Shown here piece after piece: positions 38,164 to 46,851 of a stretch of DNA of 64,000 nt (position 1 is the stretch's first letter; each line of letters starts with the position of its first letter). The stretch comes from Xylophilus sp. (GTDB taxonomy: Bacteria; Pseudomonadota; Gammaproteobacteria; Burkholderiales; Burkholderiaceae_C). Location: NCBI GenBank assembly GCA_009914555.1, contig WNDY01000003.1:95104-159103 (forward strand), written 5' to 3'. Below the pieces are notes generated by a model that did no database searches, was not told the DNA's origin, and worked only from the letters and a program-made list of their open reading frames with translations. Both the position numbers and the translations under genes were made by a program.

Positions 38164-38553
38164 CTATGGCGAAGGCGGTCCGCCGCGGGCCACTTCGGCC
38201 AGCAGGGCGATGACCCGCGGGTCTTCGCCCACGGCCGGCGCGACCTCGATCGCCAGGCCGGGGTGGGCAGCGCGCAGGCCGTCCACCAGCGCCGGCAGGT
38301 CCTCGCGCGCGTGGCGGCCCATGCCGAGGAAGAGGGGAACGATGCGCAGCCGCCCGACGCCCGATGCCGCCAGGTCGGCCACGGCCGCGGGCAGACTCGG
38401 CGCGGTCAGTTCCAGGTAGGCGCAGCGCACGGCTGCCTCCGGCACGTCGGCTGCGATGCGCGCGCGCACCGCCTCGAACGGCGCGGCCCAGGCCGGGTCG
38501 CGCGAGCCGTGCCCGAACAGCACGATGCCCTGGCGCACGGCGTGCCTGGTCAT
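38164..38553 (-). CDS. CbiX/SirB-type sirohydrochlorin chelatase domain protein
   Basis: A 129-residue single-domain CbiX-like protein. LFGHGSRDPAWAAPFEAV (with the metal-binding His) and RLRIVPLFLGMGRHAREDLPALVDGL (second His) are the active-site blocks. It probably inserts iron or cobalt into sirohydrochlorin, linking it to siroheme for sulfite reduction. The start overlaps the lptG stop by ATGA. Confidence 0.88.
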   Translation of the reverse strand: MTRHAVRQGIVLFGHGSRDPAWAAPFEAVRARIAADVPEAAVRCAYLELTAPSLPAAVADLAASGVGRLRIVPLFLGMGRHAREDLPALVDGLRAAHPGLAIEVAPAVGEDPRVIALLAEVARGGPPSP

Positions 38554-39662
38554 CGCCGCAGCACCAGCCAGCCGAAGGCGCCCAGCGACAGCAGCGAATA
38601 GATGATGCCCGGCGCCCCGGCCGCGAGCCACGGCGACAGGTTCTGCAGGTTGCCGATGTAGCCGAACACGTTGTTGAGCAGGAAGAAGCTGATGCCGGCC
38701 ATCACGCCGCCGAACACATAGGTGGTGATGCCGCCCGAGCGGAAGTGCAGGTAGGCGAAGGGCAGGGCCAGCACCACCATCACCAGGCAGGAGAGCGGAT
38801 AGAACACCTTGCGCCAGAACGCGATCTCGTAGCGCTGCGCGCTCTGTCCGTTGGCGCCCAGGTGGCGGATGTACTGGAACAGGTCGATCGTGCTCATGCG
38901 CTCGGGCTTGAGCAGCGCGGCCGAGACCATCTCGGCGCTGATGCGGGTGGGCCAGGTGAATTCGGGCACCCGGGTGTGCTCCACGCGCGGGCGCTCGCCG
39001 GGCCGGGCGCTGTCGGTGCCTTCATGGAACAGGCTGCGCTGGGCGTCGGCCAGCAGCCAGGATTCGCCGTCGGGCGCCACGCGGGCCGTGGGCGCCATCG
39101 TGAAGCTGTGCAGGAAGCCACGGGTGTCGAACTCGAAGATGCGCACATTGCGCATGCCGCCGTCGGCCGAGAGCGAGCCGACGTTGACCATGTAGTTCTC
39201 CGGCCCCTGGCGTTCCTTCATCCAGGCGCCGCTGGTGCCCAGGGTGATGCGGCCCTGGTAGCGGGCCTTGAGCAGGGCGGCGGCCCGATCGCTGGCCGGC
39301 GCCAGGTAGTCGCCCACCGCGAAGGTCAGCACCACGAAGGCCGCACCCAGCATCAACAGCGTGCGCAGGGCCCGCCACGGGCCCAGGCCGCTGGTGCGCA
39401 GGATGGTGTATTCGGAACTCTGCGCCAGCCGCGCCATCACGAAGATGGTGCCGATCAGCACCGTGATCGGCAGCAGTTCGTAGAGGTGGCTCGGCAGCGA
39501 CAGCGTGACGAAGCCCAGGGCCTGGGTCAGCTGGTACTGCCCGCCGAGCCAGCGCAGCTCGTCGACGAAGTCGAAGAAGAAGAACAGCGCGAGGAAGCCC
39601 AGCGTGACGAAGCCGACGGCCGTGAGCACCTCGGCGTAGAGGTAGCGGCGGATCGTCTTCAT
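38550..39662 (-). CDS. lptG: LPS export permease LptG
   Basis: A 370-residue YjgP/YjgQ family permease. Three helices at each end flank a periplasmic beta-jellyroll. Typical text: RRYLYAEVLTAVGFVTLGFLALFFFFDFVDEL at the start and FWRKVFYPLSCLVMVVLALPFAYLHFRSGG near the end. With LptF and the LptB ATPase it extracts lipopolysaccharide from the inner membrane. It overlaps lptF by ATGA. Confidence 0.95.
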   Translation of the reverse strand: MKTIRRYLYAEVLTAVGFVTLGFLALFFFFDFVDELRWLGGQYQLTQALGFVTLSLPSHLYELLPITVLIGTIFVMARLAQSSEYTILRTSGLGPWRALRTLLMLGAAFVVLTFAVGDYLAPASDRAAALLKARYQGRITLGTSGAWMKERQGPENYMVNVGSLSADGGMRNVRIFEFDTRGFLHSFTMAPTARVAPDGESWLLADAQRSLFHEGTDSARPGERPRVEHTRVPEFTWPTRISAEMVSAALLKPERMSTIDLFQYIRHLGANGQSAQRYEIAFWRKVFYPLSCLVMVVLALPFAYLHFRSGGITTYVFGGVMAGISFFLLNNVFGYIGNLQNLSPWLAAGAPGIIYSLLSLGAFGWLVLRR

Positions 39663-40771
39663 GCCGCGGCGCTCCGGCGGCCGCGCAGCACCGCGCGCGG
39701 CGAGAACGACCAGTTGAAGTGCCGCTTGGCCAGCACCAGCAGCCCCAGCGCCAGCACGCCGCCGTGCAGCACCGCCATGTAGATGCCGAAGTGGACCCGG
39801 CCGTTGCCGATCCAGCTGCGGCCCAGGTTCATGAAGTTGTAGTACACGACGAAGGCGAACAGCGCGAGCATCAGGTTGCCGCTGCGCCCGGCGCGCGGGT
39901 TCACCGAAGTGACGGCCAAGCCCAGCACCACGAAGTTGAGCGCCGCGAAGGCCAGGCCGAAGCGCCAGGCCAGCTCGCTGCGGTAGGCGGGAAGGGGCTC
40001 GGCCATCAGCTCCTGGGTGGAGCGGGTGTTGAGCGGCGCCTCGTCGTCGTTCGAGGCCACACCGGTGCTCACGCGCGTGCCGTATTCGGCGAACTCGCTG
40101 ACCTTCAGCCGCGGCTTGCCCTCCTGCGTGCTGCTCTCCAGCCGTTGGCCGTGGGAGAGCAGCGCGAAGCGGTCGCCGTCGATGACCTTGAGCCGCGCGC
40201 TGCGCGCCGAGGTCACGGCCTGGTTGCCGTGGTCGTTGGCGGCGATGAAGACGTTGCTGCCGGCGTCGGACTCGGCCGCTTCCTTGTCGATGAAGAACAC
40301 ACGCGTGCCGCTGGCCGATTCCTGGAACTGGCCCGGCGCGATGCGGTCCACGTCGCCGCGGTTTTCGTAGCGCTGCTTCATGTCCTGGATCTGCTGGTTG
40401 GCCCAGGGCCACACCAGCAGCGCCAGCACCGCGATGGCGACCATCACCGGTGCGGCGAAGCGCAGCAGCGGCGCCAGCAGCGCGCCGATGCCGCGGCCGC
40501 TGGCGAACCAGATCACCATTTCGCTGTCGCGGTACATGCGCGAGAGCGTGCCGACGATGGCGACGAAGAGGCTCAAGGCGAGGATGGTGGGCAGCTGCCC
40601 GAGTACGGTGTAACCCATGACCATGAGCACGTCCGACGGGCTGACGCTGCCCTTGGAGGCCTGGCCCAGCGTGCGGATCAGCATCATCGTCATGACGACG
40701 GTGGCCAGCACCACGAGCGTCGCGCCGAAGCTGCGGCCCAACTCTTTGCGGATGGACGAATGGAATAACAT
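39659..40771 (-). CDS. lptF: LPS export permease LptF
   Basis: A 370-residue partner of LptG. MLFHSSIRKELGRSFGATLVVLATVVMTMMLIRTLG is the family N-terminus, and the ALNFVVLGLAVTSVNPRAGRSGNLMLALFAFVVYYN block is typical. Start 40771 is chosen over the upstream frame start. It is divergent from pepA, as in most proteobacteria. Confidence 0.95.
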   Translation of the reverse strand: MLFHSSIRKELGRSFGATLVVLATVVMTMMLIRTLGQASKGSVSPSDVLMVMGYTVLGQLPTILALSLFVAIVGTLSRMYRDSEMVIWFASGRGIGALLAPLLRFAAPVMVAIAVLALLVWPWANQQIQDMKQRYENRGDVDRIAPGQFQESASGTRVFFIDKEAAESDAGSNVFIAANDHGNQAVTSARSARLKVIDGDRFALLSHGQRLESSTQEGKPRLKVSEFAEYGTRVSTGVASNDDEAPLNTRSTQELMAEPLPAYRSELAWRFGLAFAALNFVVLGLAVTSVNPRAGRSGNLMLALFAFVVYYNFMNLGRSWIGNGRVHFGIYMAVLHGGVLALGLLVLAKRHFNWSFSPRAVLRGRRSAAA

Positions 40772-40845
40772 TGCTTGCGACCGCCTGTCCAGGTTCGGGT
40801 AGAACACGAACCCTCTGCAACAGGCCCTGGAAAAGAACGACGATT

Positions 40846-42366
40846 ATGAACTTCGAACTCAAGACCCTCGGACTCGACGGCGTGGCCGCGGACAAGAGCG
40901 ACGCGCTCATCGTGCTGGTGCCGCAGGACCTGAAGGCCGGCCGCGACGGCCTGGGCCAATTGATCGGCCAGGCCGCCAAGTCCGGCGATTTCGAGGCCAA
41001 GCCCGGCCGCATCCTTTCGCTGTACCGCACGCCGGGCGCCGGCGCGGTGCGCACGGTGCTGGCCGGTGTAGGCGAGGGTGGGCCGCGCCATGTGCGCCAG
41101 GCCGTCGGCGCCGCGGTCGCCTCGGTCAAGTCCGCCGGCGTCAAGCGCATCACCGTGGTGTTCGCCGGTGCCGCACCCGCGCCGGGCGTGGCCGCCGCGG
41201 TGCAGGCATTGGCCGATGCCAGCTACGTCTACACCACGACCAAGACGAAGGCCGAGCCGCGCGCGCTGGCCCGCGCCGTGATCGGTGTGCCGGATGCCGC
41301 CGCCGTGCGCACTGCCTTCGCCGAGGCGGTGGCCGCCGTCGCCGGCATCGAATTCGCCAAGGAATGGGCCAACCGCCCGGCCAACCATGCCACGCCCGCG
41401 CTGCTGGCCCAGGCCGCCAAGTCGCTCGCCCGGTTCGCCCGCGTGAAGGTCGAGGTGCTGGGCCCGCGCGAGGTCGAGCGCCTGGGCATGGGCGCCTTCG
41501 CGGCCGTGGCCCAGGGCTCGGAGGAGCCGCTGCGCTTCATCGTGCTGCGCTACGACGGCGCCGCGCGCGCCGAGGCGCCGGTGGTGCTGGTAGGCAAGGG
41601 TATCACCTTCGACACCGGCGGCATCTCGATCAAGCCGGCCGCCGAGATGGACGAGATGAAGTTCGACATGGGTGGCGCGGCCGGTGTGCTGGGCACCTTC
41701 CGCGCCCTGGCCGAACTGCAGCCCCGGCTCAACGTGGTCGGCCTGATCCCGGCTACCGAGAACATGCCCGACGGCCGCGCCGTCAAGCCGGGCGATGTGG
41801 TCACCTCGCTGTCGGGCCAGACCATCGAGATCCTCAATACCGACGCCGAAGGCCGGCTCGTGCTCAGCGACGCGCTGACCTATGCCGAGCGCTTCAAGCC
41901 GCGCGCGGTGATCGACATCGCCACGCTGACCGGCGCCTGCGTGATCGCGCTCGGCAATGTGAGGAGCGGCCTGTTCTCGCCTGACGACGCGCTCGCCGAT
42001 GCGCTGCTGGCCGCGGGCGAGGCCGCGCAGGATCCTGCGTGGCGCCTGCCGCTCGACGACGACTATGCCGAGGGGCTCAAGTCCAACTTCGCCGACGTGG
42101 CCAACGTGGCCGGCCGCGCGGGCGGCTCGATCACCGCGGCCAAGTTCCTCCAGCGCTTCGCTGCAGCCTATCCGTGGGCGCACCTGGACATCGCCGGAAC
42201 GGCCTGGCGGGGCGGCGCGGCCAAGGGCTCGACCGGTCGGCCGGTCGGCCTGCTGCTGCGCTACCTGCTCGACCAGGTGGGCACGGCCGCACCGGCCGCC
42301 GCAGCCAAGGCGCCTGCGCGCAAGGCACCGGCGCGCGCCGGCTCCCGCGTGCGCCCTGGCCGCTGA
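40846..42366 (+). CDS. pepA: leucyl aminopeptidase PepA (M17)
   Basis: A 506-residue dizinc aminopeptidase. Metal and active-site blocks: VGKGITFDTGGISIKPAAEMDEMKFDMGGAAGV and NTDAEGRLVLSDALTYAERF. In enterics PepA is also a DNA-binding protein in Xer recombination and carAB control. The start ATG 40846 is preferred. The C-terminal tail is alanine- and lysine-rich (AAKAPARKAPARA), like a DNA-binding tail, which is longer than usual. Confidence 0.95.
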   Translation: MNFELKTLGLDGVAADKSDALIVLVPQDLKAGRDGLGQLIGQAAKSGDFEAKPGRILSLYRTPGAGAVRTVLAGVGEGGPRHVRQAVGAAVASVKSAGVKRITVVFAGAAPAPGVAAAVQALADASYVYTTTKTKAEPRALARAVIGVPDAAAVRTAFAEAVAAVAGIEFAKEWANRPANHATPALLAQAAKSLARFARVKVEVLGPREVERLGMGAFAAVAQGSEEPLRFIVLRYDGAARAEAPVVLVGKGITFDTGGISIKPAAEMDEMKFDMGGAAGVLGTFRALAELQPRLNVVGLIPATENMPDGRAVKPGDVVTSLSGQTIEILNTDAEGRLVLSDALTYAERFKPRAVIDIATLTGACVIALGNVRSGLFSPDDALADALLAAGEAAQDPAWRLPLDDDYAEGLKSNFADVANVAGRAGGSITAAKFLQRFAAAYPWAHLDIAGTAWRGGAAKGSTGRPVGLLLRYLLDQVGTAAPAAAAKAPARKAPARAGSRVRPGR

Positions 42367-42378
42367 CGGACGCCTGCC

Positions 42379-42816
42379 GTGACCGAGATCGCCTTCCACT
42401 TCAACGCGCCGGACAAGCTGGCCTACGTCTGCCGCCTGCTGCGCAAGGCGGTGGGCAGCGGCGCGCGCGTCGTGGTCACGGCCGCGCCGCCGCTGCTCGA
42501 CGGCCTGGACAGCGCGCTGTGGTCCATCACTCCGCAGGACTTCATCGCCCACTGCCGCGCGGCCGACAGCGATGCGGTCATGCTGCGCGCCTCGCCTGTG
42601 GTGCTGGCCGAATCGGCCGATGCGCAGTTGCCCGAGGCCGGCGTGCTGGTCAACCTGGGTGCGGGCGTGCCCGAGGGCTTCTCCCGCTTCGGGCGGTTGA
42701 TCGAGGTGGTGGGGCGGGGCGAGGCCGACCGCCAGCAGGCGCGCCAGCGCTGGCGCCACTATGCCGAGCGCGGCTACCACATCGTGCGCCATGACCTGGT
42801 GCTCAAGCCCGCCTGA
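42379..42816 (+). CDS. holC: DNA polymerase III chi subunit
   Basis: A 145-residue HolC protein with GTG start at 42379. EIAFHFNAPDKLAYVCRLLRKAVGSGARVVV at the start and LVNLGAGVPEGFSRFGRLIEVV in the second half are typical. It links the clamp loader to single-strand-binding protein. It sits downstream of pepA as is common in proteobacteria. Confidence 0.92.
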   Translation: MTEIAFHFNAPDKLAYVCRLLRKAVGSGARVVVTAAPPLLDGLDSALWSITPQDFIAHCRAADSDAVMLRASPVVLAESADAQLPEAGVLVNLGAGVPEGFSRFGRLIEVVGRGEADRQQARQRWRHYAERGYHIVRHDLVLKPA

Positions 42817-42826
42817 TTCCCGATCC

Positions 42827-43180
42827 ATGGCCCAGCCGCCCCGCATACCGCCGCGCTTCGTACCCACGCTGACCGAAGTGGTGCGCGGGCCGGCGTCCGG
42901 GCTCCCGCCGGCGGTGCAGCCGGAGCCCGCGGCCGCCGTGCCGGCTGCGGTGGTGCTGCCGGACTTCGACGGGCTGGAGGAGCAGATCGTCCACCGGGTG
43001 ATGCAGCGCATCGACGTCTCGCTGGACCAGCGGCTGCGCGCGGCGATCGCCGCCGTGGTGCAGGAGCAGACGCGCAGCATCGTGCCGCGCCTGCGCGAGG
43101 AGATCGAAGCGGTCTTGCGGCAGTCGGTCTACGAAGCGGTGGCCGACGAACTGGACGCGTTCCAGCGGCCCCCGCGCTGA
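42827..43180 (+). CDS. conserved hypothetical protein downstream of holC
   Basis: A 117-residue soluble protein. The first half is proline- and alanine-rich. The second half is a likely amphipathic helix bundle: FDGLEEQIVHRVMQRIDVSLDQRLRAAIAAVVQEQTR. I do not recognise a named domain, though similar small proteins follow holC in related genomes. It starts 10 bases after holC and is probably cotranscribed. A role with the polymerase subunit is only guilt by association. Confidence 0.7.
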   Translation: MAQPPRIPPRFVPTLTEVVRGPASGLPPAVQPEPAAAVPAAVVLPDFDGLEEQIVHRVMQRIDVSLDQRLRAAIAAVVQEQTRSIVPRLREEIEAVLRQSVYEAVADELDAFQRPPR

Positions 43181-43275
43181 TTCGCCGGCCTTGCTTTCGC
43201 CATGGACGAGCGAGCCTGCGCGCAGCGGGCCGGCTGGCCGTCCGGGACTGCGCTACCCCCCCCGCATGTTCCCTG

Positions 43276-43427
43276 ATGTGGGATCCGAAGGTCTGCATCT
43301 CCGAGCTGGCCAGGAGCACTACGAGGGCGTCACCACGACGATCGCCTTCAAGCCCAACGGCGAACTCAAGAACGCCGCCATCACGCTCTACGCCTACCGC
43401 GATGGCGTGCGCACGCTGCTGAACTGA
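43276..43427 (+). pseudogene. 3' remnant of a livK-type substrate-binding protein gene
   Basis: The last 36 residues in one frame (YEGVTTTIAFKPNGELKNAA, then ITLYAYRDGV) match the C-terminal strand pair of branched-chain amino acid binding proteins. Just upstream, a neighbouring frame gives DPKVCISELA, the segment expected immediately before. The two join if one base is added near 43315. No signal peptide or lobe sequence remains, so this is a decayed tail of a deleted gene. The usual livHMGF genes that would follow are also absent. Confidence 0.65.
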
Positions 43428-43582
43428 ACGCGGGGACGCGACGGCTCCGCCCGCGGGCATGCGGCGGGCGAAGAAAAGCGCATATCGCACACTGCTTTCG
43501 TTCGTTGGCCGCACTGGCGCCTGCGCCTATATTTTCGTTGGGGGCCGGTCGGCTCCCGCCACTTTCCATTGATCCGAACCTT

Positions 43583-43611
43583 GGCCCGCCCTGCGCGGGC
43601 CTCTTTTTTTG
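43583..43611 (+). terminator. intrinsic terminator after livK remnant
   Basis: A seven-base GC stem GGCCCGC/GCGGGCC with a five-base loop is followed by TCTTTTTTT. It is a strong terminator on the + strand, probably inherited from the lost transporter operon. Between 43428 and 43582 I see no gene. Confidence 0.75.
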
Positions 43612-43707
43612 TCGCCGGGCCGCCCCAAGACAAAAAATCCCTTCGGGGGATCGGCAAGCGCGCAGCGTTTGACCGAGGGGCCTTTTCGCTTTGCCTGTCG
43701 GACTGGA

Positions 43708-44052
43708 TCAACTGCGGTCGGTGTCCTCACCGCGCCGCGCGCGGTCGGCAGCGGGCTTGGCCGGCTCGCTGCGGCCCAGGACCGACGGCGTGCCGTCAAG
43801 CTTGTTCTCGCGCATGTACTGGTCCATGTCCTTCCAGCCGGCGAAGACCAGCGCTTTCGGCGCCTTCGGATTGAGGGTGAAGCAGTCTTCGATGCCGCGC
43901 AGTGCATGACGGCAGGCGCCGCCGATGGCCTTGGCTTCGGCCTCGCGCTGCACCACGCGCGGGTCCGGTCCCAGCCCCGGGATCGGAATGTCGCAGCCTG
44001 CGAGCAGCAGCGACGGCAGCAGGGCGGTGGCGAGGAGCGGTCGGACGGGCAT
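43708..44052 (-). CDS. small lipoprotein, hypothetical
   Basis: A 114-residue protein. A hydrophobic signal ends in the lipobox LLAGC (Cys at about 20), then DIPIPGLGPDPRVVQREAEAKAIGGACRHALRGIEDCF with two further cysteines. It is probably anchored in the outer membrane. No functional family recognised. The C-terminus is charged and likely disordered. Confidence 0.7.
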   Translation of the reverse strand: MPVRPLLATALLPSLLLAGCDIPIPGLGPDPRVVQREAEAKAIGGACRHALRGIEDCFTLNPKAPKALVFAGWKDMDQYMRENKLDGTPSVLGRSEPAKPAADRARRGEDTDRS

Positions 44053-44134
44053 GGCCGGGTGGTTCAGGGTACGGGAACGAAGCGTTCCGTTCTTTTTATC
44101 GGCAGTTTCCCATCGTCATTGAGCCGTGGATAGC

Positions 44135-44163
44135 AAAAAGGCCCCGGAGTGCCGGGGCCTTGC
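44135..44163 (-). terminator. terminator of the YccA-like gene
   Basis: An eight-base stem GGCCCCGG/CCGGGGCC with loop AGTG. On the minus strand it is followed by TTTTT, about 30 bases after the stop of the YccA-like gene. On the + strand the trailing sequence is TTGCTTCC, so it works mainly on the minus strand. Confidence 0.75.
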
Positions 44164-44191
44164 TTCCTTTGGGAGAGCCGCCTGCGCTATG

Positions 44192-44896
44192 TCAGTCGCG
44201 CTCGCCGCCGAAGATGCCCAACAGCGCCAGCAGGCTCTGGAAGACGTTGTAGAGGTCGAGGTAGAGCGCCAGTGTGGCCGAGATGTAGTTGGTCTCACCG
44301 CCGTCGATGATCTGCTTGAGGTCGTAGAGCATATAGACGCTGAAGATGCCGATGGCCGCGACCGACAGGGCCAGCATGCCGGCGGTGGAGCCGACGAAGA
44401 CGTTGATGATGCCGCCCACGAGCAGAACGACCACGCCGACGAACAGCCACTTGCCCAGGCCGGACAGGTCACGCTTGAGCACGCTGGCCAGGCTGGCCAT
44501 CACGAAGAACACGCCAGCCGTGCCGCCGAAGGCCGTCATCACCAGTTCCGGGCCGTTCCTGAAGCCCAGCACCATCGCGATCAGGCGCGAGAGCATCAGG
44601 CCCATGAAGAAGGTGAAGCCCAGCAGCACCAGCACGCCGGCGGCCGAGTGCTTGGTCTTCTCGATCGCGAACATGAAGGCGAACGCGCCGCCCAGGAACA
44701 CGATCAGGCCCAGCCCGCCGGTCAGCGACCGGGTGATGCCGGTGGCCACGCCGAGCCAGGCGCCCAGCACGGTGGGCAGCAGGCTCAGGGCCAGCAGCCA
44801 GTAGGTGTTGCGCAGCACGCGCTGGCGCTGTTGGTGCGAGACCTCGTAGCCGTAGGCGGAGGCCGAAGGGGGGAGGGCGGGTATCTGGTTGCTCAT
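44192..44896 (-). CDS. Bax inhibitor-1/YccA family membrane protein
   Basis: A 234-residue protein with seven hydrophobic helices. VLRNTYWLLALSLLPTVLGAWLG at the start, KHSAAGVLVLLGFTFFMGL, and the C-terminal YMLYDLKQIIDGGETNYISATLALYLDLYNVFQSLL with conserved Asp residues fit BI-1/YccA. In E. coli YccA modulates the FtsH protease. BsYetJ-type members leak calcium. Start 44896 (MSNQIPALPPSA) is preferred. Confidence 0.92.
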   Translation of the reverse strand: MSNQIPALPPSASAYGYEVSHQQRQRVLRNTYWLLALSLLPTVLGAWLGVATGITRSLTGGLGLIVFLGGAFAFMFAIEKTKHSAAGVLVLLGFTFFMGLMLSRLIAMVLGFRNGPELVMTAFGGTAGVFFVMASLASVLKRDLSGLGKWLFVGVVVLLVGGIINVFVGSTAGMLALSVAAIGIFSVYMLYDLKQIIDGGETNYISATLALYLDLYNVFQSLLALLGIFGGERD

Positions 44897-45162
44897 GCTC
44901 GTCGCTCCTGAACAGTGGGGCACCCGCAGGACTACGGGTCTGGGCAAATTCTAGGGTGGGTGCGCAAGCGGCCCGGCGCAAGACCTTGGCCGGACACGGG
45001 TATTCGGCTGGCACGCCGGATGGTCAGCTGCGGCCGGGTTCCCCTGCTTTCGGCCAGCTTGGTTTTACCTAAACCTTCTTTGGAGGAATGGCCGGCGCCG
45101 CTATGCTCGACGCCGATTCCCGTTGTGCTTCATTCAACTTTTCCAACCAGCAGACAGCAACC

Positions 45163-45573
45163 ATGACCACCACCAAGCTCGTTCTCGAATCCGCCGACGT
45201 CAAGAAGATCGCGGCCGCCGCCGAAGCCGAAGCCCTGGCCAACAACTGGGCCGTGACCATCGCCATCGTCGATGACGGCGGCCATCTGCTGTCGCTGCAA
45301 CGCCTGGACGGCGCACCGGCCCTGTCGGCGCACATCGCACCCGCCAAGGCCAACACGGCTGCACTGGGCCGCCGCGAGACCAAGGCCTACGAAGACATCA
45401 TCAACAACGGGCGCACCGCCTTCCTGACGGCGCCGACGGTCCACGGCCTGCTCGAGGGCGGCGTACCGATCGTGCACAACGGCCACGTCATCGGCGCCGT
45501 GGGCGTGAGTGGCGTGAAGTCCAGTGAAGACGCACAGATCGCGCGTGCCGGCATCGCCGCATTGGACCTGTAA
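45163..45573 (+). CDS. GlcG/HbpS-like heme-binding domain protein
   Basis: A 136-residue Haem_degrading (DUF336) family protein. AAAAEAEALANNWAVTIAIVDDGGHLLSLQRLDGAP is the typical start. GLLEGGVPIVHNGHVIGAVGVSG and the final ED.QIA.AG complete the family pattern. Members occur in glycolate operons (GlcG) and as heme-binding proteins. The function here is not set by neighbours. Start 45163 is preferred over the upstream frame. Confidence 0.85.
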   Translation: MTTTKLVLESADVKKIAAAAEAEALANNWAVTIAIVDDGGHLLSLQRLDGAPALSAHIAPAKANTAALGRRETKAYEDIINNGRTAFLTAPTVHGLLEGGVPIVHNGHVIGAVGVSGVKSSEDAQIARAGIAALDL

Positions 45574-45577
45574 GGGC

Positions 45578-45633
45578 GGGGGTATAGTCTGGAGGCGGTC
45601 GAGAATTACAGGCTTTCAGGGTGTACTCCCCCC
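45578..45633. repeat. GGGGTATAG element, inverted-end variant (copy 8)
   Basis: It begins GGGGGTATAGTC, has GGCGGTCGAGAATTA in the middle like copies 6 and 7, but ends GTGTACTCCCCC, so its ends are inverted rather than direct. It lies between two convergent genes, right after the GlcG-like stop. Related to, but not a full member of, the 62-bp family. Confidence 0.5.
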
Positions 45634-45639
45634 GTAAAT

Positions 45640-45667
45640 GAGAACGCCGGCAATTGCCGGCGTTCTC
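45640..45667. terminator. perfect hairpin between convergent genes
   Basis: Twelve-base arms GAGAACGCCGGC and GCCGGCGTTCTC enclose AATT, a perfect 28-base palindrome between the GlcG-like gene and exbD. The minus side is followed by ATTTA and the plus side by GTGG, so it lacks a proper T-run. It probably acts as a bidirectional terminator or RNA 3' end stabiliser. Confidence 0.6.
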
Positions 45668-45691
45668 GTGGAGGCATGGACGCCGCAGCGC

Positions 45692-46102
45692 TCAGTGCTT
45701 CGGCTCGGTGATGAAGCCGATCTTCTTCACACCGGCCTGCTGGGCCGCGGCCATGGCCTGGGCCACGCGCTCATAGCGCACGTCCTTGTCGCCGCGGATG
45801 TGAAGTTCGGGCTGCGGCTCCTTGGCGGCCTCGGCGCGCAGGCGGCTTTCGAGTTCCGCGTCGTCGACCTTGGTCTCGTTCCAGAAGTACGAGCCGTCGG
45901 CGGTCACGCTCAGGCGCACCGTCTCAGGCTTGATGTCTTCTGCCTTGTTGGTCGCGCGCGGCAGGTCCACGTTGACCGCATGCTTCATCACCGGCACGGT
46001 GATGATGAACACGATGAGGAGCACCAGCATGACGTCCACCAGGGGCGTCATGTTGATCTCGTTCATCGCGTCGTCCGCTTCGTCCTGGGTACCGAAGGCC
46101 AT
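45692..46102 (-). CDS. exbD: TonB-system protein ExbD
   Basis: A 136-residue inner-membrane protein. MAFGTQDEADDAMNEINMTPLVDVMLVLLIVFIITVPV contains the single helix with the essential Asp (LVDVMLVLL). The periplasmic domain has LHIRGDKDVRYERVAQAMAAAQQAGVKKIGFITEP. With ExbB it converts proton motive force to energise TonB. It ends the tonB-exbB-exbD operon. Confidence 0.95.
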   Translation of the reverse strand: MAFGTQDEADDAMNEINMTPLVDVMLVLLIVFIITVPVMKHAVNVDLPRATNKAEDIKPETVRLSVTADGSYFWNETKVDDAELESRLRAEAAKEPQPELHIRGDKDVRYERVAQAMAAAQQAGVKKIGFITEPKH

Positions 46103-46107
46103 GATGC

Positions 46108-46824
46108 TCAGGCGCCTTTCTTGAGTGCGACGACGGTGGGTTGGCCGCCGGCGTGGACGCGCGCGCCGGTCACGAAGTAGGCGTGCAGGTCATGGGCGAA
46201 GCTGTTGAGCTTGCCGAGGATGGACTTGTTGCCGCGTACCAGGGCGTTGTAGCCCAGCACCGCAGGGATGGCAACGGCCAAGCCCAGCGCGGTCATGATC
46301 AGCGCCTCGCCGATCGGTCCGGCGACCTTGTCGATGGTGGCCTGGCCGGCCGTGCCGATCGACAGCAGCGCGTGGTAGATGCCCCAGACGGTACCGAACA
46401 GGCCGACGAACGGCGCAGTGGAGCCGACCGATGCCAGGACGGCCAGGCCCGATTGAAGGCGTGCGGTGAACTCGTCGATGGTATTGCGCAGGCTGCGGGT
46501 GATCCAGTCGCTCACGTCCAGCGAATCGTGCAGATGCGCCTTGGTGTTGCGGTGGTGGGCGGTCGCCTCGCGGCCTTCCAGGGCCAGCGCCAGGAAGGGA
46601 TTCGCCGGATCCTTGCCGAGCTTGCCCAGGCCGGTGGCGAAGTCTTCGCTGTGCCAGAAGTTGTCGGAATGGCGCGCGAACTTCTTGAACTTCACGATGT
46701 CCAGCGCCTTGACGATGATCACGATCCAGGACGCGAGCGACATGCCGAGCAGCAGTACCGCGACAGCCTTGGTGACGAAGTCGCCCTGCGTCCAGACGTG
46801 CGAGAGGCCGAATTGAGAATCCAT
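46108..46824 (-). CDS. exbB: TonB-system proton channel ExbB
   Basis: A 238-residue MotA/TolQ/ExbB protein with three helices. Typical blocks: SGLAVLASVGSTAPFVGLFGTVWGIYHALLSIG and GPIGEALIMTALGLAVAIPAVLGYNALVRGNK. It precedes exbD by five bases and follows tonB. Confidence 0.95.
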   Translation of the reverse strand: MDSQFGLSHVWTQGDFVTKAVAVLLLGMSLASWIVIIVKALDIVKFKKFARHSDNFWHSEDFATGLGKLGKDPANPFLALALEGREATAHHRNTKAHLHDSLDVSDWITRSLRNTIDEFTARLQSGLAVLASVGSTAPFVGLFGTVWGIYHALLSIGTAGQATIDKVAGPIGEALIMTALGLAVAIPAVLGYNALVRGNKSILGKLNSFAHDLHAYFVTGARVHAGGQPTVVALKKGA

Positions 46825-46851
46825 GGTTTCTAAACTCCGGAAAAGGTGTGG

